Assembly (NCBI RefSeq): GCF_008580665.1 | Contig: NZ_BKDJ01000009.1 | Coordinates: 1-64,000 of the forward strand | Direction of reading: 5' to 3' | DNA: 64,000 bases | Source: Zafaria cholistanensis | GTDB taxonomy: Bacteria > Actinomycetota > Actinomycetes > Actinomycetales > Micrococcaceae | Part shown: positions 61,417 to 64,000 of the stretch, one piece after another | Position numbering within the stretch: position 1 is the stretch's first letter | Layout: each line of letters opens with the position of its first letter | The notes under the pieces: model-generated | Told to the model about the DNA's origin: nothing | Databases searched by the model: none | Seen by the model: the letters and a program-made list of their open reading frames with translations, nothing else | Program-made: the position numbers and the translations under genes

Positions 61417-61430
61417 CCCCCTATAGGGGG
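61417..61430. promoter_or_regulatory. CCCCCTATAGGGGG dyad, candidate operator for the adjacent LuxR-type regulator
   Basis: A perfect 14-bp palindrome, part of an imperfect 22-bp one (GGATCCCCC and GGGGGTCCC ends). Its centre lies about 67 bp upstream of the predicted start of the IniB-like transcript, a usual position for an activator. Two further TTAGGGG copies lie closer to the promoter. Confidence 0.55.
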
Positions 61431-61654
61431 TCCCGCCCCGCGGGCCGGGGGGAAACTGGGGGCACTTGAGGGGGCACTTGAGGGGCGCCAGGGGTTGACA
61501 GCTGCCCTCGGAAGTGCGCCGCGCAATGGGCCGCCGGGCTGCGTCGGGGAAAACCGGCGGGCACGGACGGCAGGGAATCGGGGACGTAACGGCACGCGCG
61601 GGACAGGGACCCGGAAAAGGGACCGGAAGGGGCGCCCTGGCAGGGGGTGGCCCG

Positions 61655-64000
61655 TCATCTGGCCCCAACAGGGGCGGCGTCCCCGCCCCCGGCCGCCGCC
61701 CCGGTTTCCCCGCCGTCAAGGACCAGCCGGAGCCGGGCCAGCAGTTCCGGGCGCGTGGCCGCCCCCAGCCGGTGCCGGATGCGGGCGATGTGGTGCTCCG
61801 CGGTGCGGGGAGAGATGAACATCGCCTCCCCGATCTCGCGGTAGGTCTTGCCCTGGAGGACCAGCCGGGCGACGTCCCGTTCCCGGGGGCTGAGCGCCGC
61901 CGCAGAGGGTGCCGGCCCGGCGGGCGCCTCCCGGGCAGGCTCTCCGCCGGCGGAGGCCCCGCCGGTGGACGCTCCCGATCCCCCGGGCGGGGGGGCTGCC
62001 GCAAAACCCTCTGCCGCCGCAGGGCCCTCTGCCGCCGCGTGGGCTCCGCGGCGCAGGTCCCGGGCGCAGGAGAGCAGCCGGTGCATGTCCCTGCGGTCAT
62101 CCGCCCGGCCCGCGGCGTGTCCGGCCAGCCGCGCGCCCTCCCATGCCAGGCCGGCGCCGGCCAGGCCGTTCGCGGCGGATTCGACGGCGGCGGCGTCGAC
62201 TTCCCCCGCCAGGACGGCGACCCAGGCCTTCCCCGCGGTGGCCAGCCGCGAAGCCAGCCGGGACACCGGCCCGTCCAGCGACGCGGCGCGGGCCAGCGCG
62301 GCGGCATGCGGGGCAAGGTCGTGCGGGCGTTCGGCCAGGAGCGCTGCCTGCATCGAATACCAGTGCAGCGGGACCGCCCACAGCGGCGGGTCTCCCAGCC
62401 GTCCCAGCACGGCCCAGGCTTCCTCCAGTTGCGGCTGCAACGGACCGTCGTCGCGCAACCGTGCGCCGGCTACCGCCAGCTCACCCAGCGGCAGGAGGCA
62501 GTAGAGATCCGCAACAACATGCATCTGGTGCTCCCGGGCCTTGCGCCAGGCGCGCACGAGGGCCGGGAGGTCGTCGGCGCGCCGGGCCAGGCCGACGGCG
62601 AGCGCGTGCAGGAACAGCTTGTCGCGGGGGGTCGCCGGATGGGCGCCCCCGGTGGCCTCGGCCATGAGGGCACGGGCCCGCTCCGGGCGGTCCAGCAGCA
62701 TGTGGGACCACGCCTGCAGCAGCAGCATGCGGGGCCGGGCAGCCTTCCCTCCCTGTCCTCCGGCCAGTGCGGCGGCAAGGATCGATTCCGCCGTGCCGGG
62801 TTTTCCGCAGTGCAGGGCCACCAGGGCGGCCAGCACCGCGGGCAGTTCCGGCAGCGGCACCAGGGCGCCGGCGGCCGTGAGGGTGTCCGAGGCCCGGACC
62901 AGCGCCGACAGCGCCTCGGCGGCCCGTCCTTCCGCCGCGTCCAGGCAGCCCTGTCCCATCAGCGCCGCGGCCACGGAGTGGAGGGTGGGCGAACCGGACC
63001 GCACCGCGGTTTCCAGCATGCTCCGCGCCCCGGCCAGGTCCCCGACGCCGACCAGGGCCACGGCGGCCAGGGAGGAGGATTCCCCGGTCCTGGCCGGGCC
63101 CAGCCAGCGGTACGCGTCGGCGCCCCGGGCCAGCAGTCCGCGCCGGGACCATATGGCGGCGGCGGTGTTGGCCACCCGCTCCGCGTCCGGAGGACTGTCC
63201 AGGGCAAGGAGCCCGTCGACAATCCGCCCCGCCCCCTCCAGGTCTCCTCCCGCCAGTGCCGCCTGGGCCCGACGGGGTGCCAGGAGCACCCCGTCGGCAC
63301 CGGCGGTTTTCGCTTCGTCGTACAGTTGCAGCGCGCGGGCGGGGTCGGTGCCCAGCACGCCGTCCCCCGCCTGCTCCAGGGCGCGGGCCACCCGGATATC
63401 CCGCACCCCGCTGCGGGCCAGGTCCCGGGCGACGCCCTCGAGGGCGCATCCGGTGGCCACGTAGCCATCAACCAGCGCCCGCTGGAGGCTGCGCAGCCGG
63501 AACCGCGGCATGGTGCCGATCAGGGCCTGGCGCACCAGCGGGATGAGGCGGCCGTCGGGCAGCAGCAGCCCGGCGGTACGGGCCTCGTCCACCAGTTCGT
63601 CAATGGTTTGGCCCGCGAAATCCGGCCATGGGGGTTCCACCTCGGCGGAGTCGAAGCCGGCGGCGAGCGAAAGGAGCACGTGGCGCAGGCCCTCATCGAC
63701 CCTCTGCAGGTCGCGGCCGAGCTGCTCCGCCACGGCCTGCATCCCCTGGGGATCGAGCGCGACGGCGTCCCCGTCACCCAGGGCCGGCAGCGTCCGCGCG
63801 ACCAGCCACGCCATGCCTCCGGTTTTGTCCAGCACGTCGGCCACCAGCGCCGGGGGCGCGGGGGCCCCGGTCACGGCCGCGATCCGGGCCTGGACCTCCC
63901 CGGGGCCCAGCGGGTCCAGGACCACCTGTGGCCGGTGCCGTTCAAGGGCCCGCACCAGCCTGTCCAGGGCCGGGGTGCGGGACGAGCTGCGGTAGGCGAC
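61655..64000 (-). CDS. LuxR-family transcriptional regulator, large, 5' end outside window
   Basis: Predicted transcription factor for the neighbouring operon. At least 781 codons are present and the frame is open to the window edge, so the N-terminus is missing. The bulk is Ala/Leu-rich helical repeats of TPR type, as in LAL/MalT-like regulators. The C-terminus has a LuxR helix-turn-helix: LSPRERDVARLVLQGKTYREIG and SPRTAEHHIARIRHRLGA. The missing part probably holds the P-loop of this family. It reads towards the IniB-like gene and ends 358 bp before it. Linked LuxR and IniB-domain genes are common in Arthrobacter relatives, from memory. Confidence 0.85.
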   Translation of the reverse strand, partial: VAYRSSSRTPALDRLVRALERHRPQVVLDPLGPGEVQARIAAVTGAPAPPALVADVLDKTGGMAWLVARTLPALGDGDAVALDPQGMQAVAEQLGRDLQRVDEGLRHVLLSLAAGFDSAEVEPPWPDFAGQTIDELVDEARTAGLLLPDGRLIPLVRQALIGTMPRFRLRSLQRALVDGYVATGCALEGVARDLARSGVRDIRVARALEQAGDGVLGTDPARALQLYDEAKTAGADGVLLAPRRAQAALAGGDLEGAGRIVDGLLALDSPPDAERVANTAAAIWSRRGLLARGADAYRWLGPARTGESSSLAAVALVGVGDLAGARSMLETAVRSGSPTLHSVAAALMGQGCLDAAEGRAAEALSALVRASDTLTAAGALVPLPELPAVLAALVALHCGKPGTAESILAAALAGGQGGKAARPRMLLLQAWSHMLLDRPERARALMAEATGGAHPATPRDKLFLHALAVGLARRADDLPALVRAWRKAREHQMHVVADLYCLLPLGELAVAGARLRDDGPLQPQLEEAWAVLGRLGDPPLWAVPLHWYSMQAALLAERPHDLAPHAAALARAASLDGPVSRLASRLATAGKAWVAVLAGEVDAAAVESAANGLAGAGLAWEGARLAGHAAGRADDRRDMHRLLSCARDLRRGAHAAAEGPAAAEGFAAAPPPGGSGASTGGASAGGEPAREAPAGPAPSAAALSPRERDVARLVLQGKTYREIGEAMFISPRTAEHHIARIRHRLGAATRPELLARLRLVLDGGETGAAAGGGDAAPVGAR

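Larger units (their letters stand above)
61297..61654. other. 358-bp promoter region of the iniBAC-like operon
   Basis: It contains a -10 candidate TAGGTT (61363-61368, minus), the dyad at 61417-61430, two TTAGGGG half-sites (61358-61364 and 61402-61408, minus strand) and a 12-bp direct repeat GGGGGCACTTGA (about 61459-61482). No gene is supported. Confidence 0.65.

Overview
This window comes from a very GC-rich actinobacterium, most likely a member of the Micrococcaceae (Arthrobacter-like). The base composition, the OpcA-dependent glucose-6-phosphate dehydrogenase, the WhiA/YvcK/RapZ block, the DUF3516-type helicase, the LAxTG surface protein and many leaderless gene starts all point that way. 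No tRNA, rRNA, CRISPR array, insertion sequence or prophage was seen. The genus is inference.

Left part (1-12.6 kb) is central carbon metabolism. On the plus strand the oxidative pentose phosphate operon runs tal (cut by the window edge)-pgi-zwf-opcA-pgl. It meets, at a shared 27-bp-stem terminator, the minus-strand run rapZ-yvcK-whiA-sodA-gap-pgk-tpiA-secG. From 12.6 to 21 kb the conserved uvrC-rapZ junction is split by dtd and a 1.15 kb non-coding stretch that carries three copies of an AT-rich element; uvrC, an acyltransferase, a HAD phosphatase and uvrA (with an SOS box) follow. From 21 to 31 kb there are housekeeping and accessory enzymes (metallo-beta-lactamase fold hydrolase, trans-aconitate methyltransferase, helicase, membrane hydrolase, GNAT, S33 peptidase, MFS exporter), ending with a TerC-family Mn exporter behind a yybP-ykoY riboswitch.

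From 31.5 to 41 kb lie uvrB-coaE, yigZ and an rsmC-like methyltransferase, rpsA, polA and a thioesterase, so the complete UvrABC set and PolA sit within 27 kb. From 41 to 53.6 kb the content is more variable: a DHFR-like reductase, a signal-peptide/LAETG surface protein, dodecin, a cysteine-rich protein-LLM oxidoreductase-GH13 operon, a VOC protein, an SQR-like flavoprotein, an Old Yellow Enzyme, a zinc alcohol dehydrogenase with a small partner, and a Sfp-type phosphopantetheinyl transferase.

The right end (53.6-64 kb) holds a phosphoenolpyruvate synthase gene broken by a 5-bp tandem duplication, a small membrane protein, and an iniBAC-like operon: an IniB-N-terminal-domain protein followed by two dynamin-like GTPases, preceded by a large LuxR-type regulator that runs off the window. 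A CCCCCTATAGGGGG dyad lies where an activator of that operon would be expected to bind.

Two themes cross the window. First, at least fourteen genes start 6-7 nt after a TANNNT hexamer, which suggests leaderless transcripts. Second, short perfect tandem duplications (5 to 55 bp) occur in many intergenic gaps and in three gene ends; one of them disrupts ppsA.
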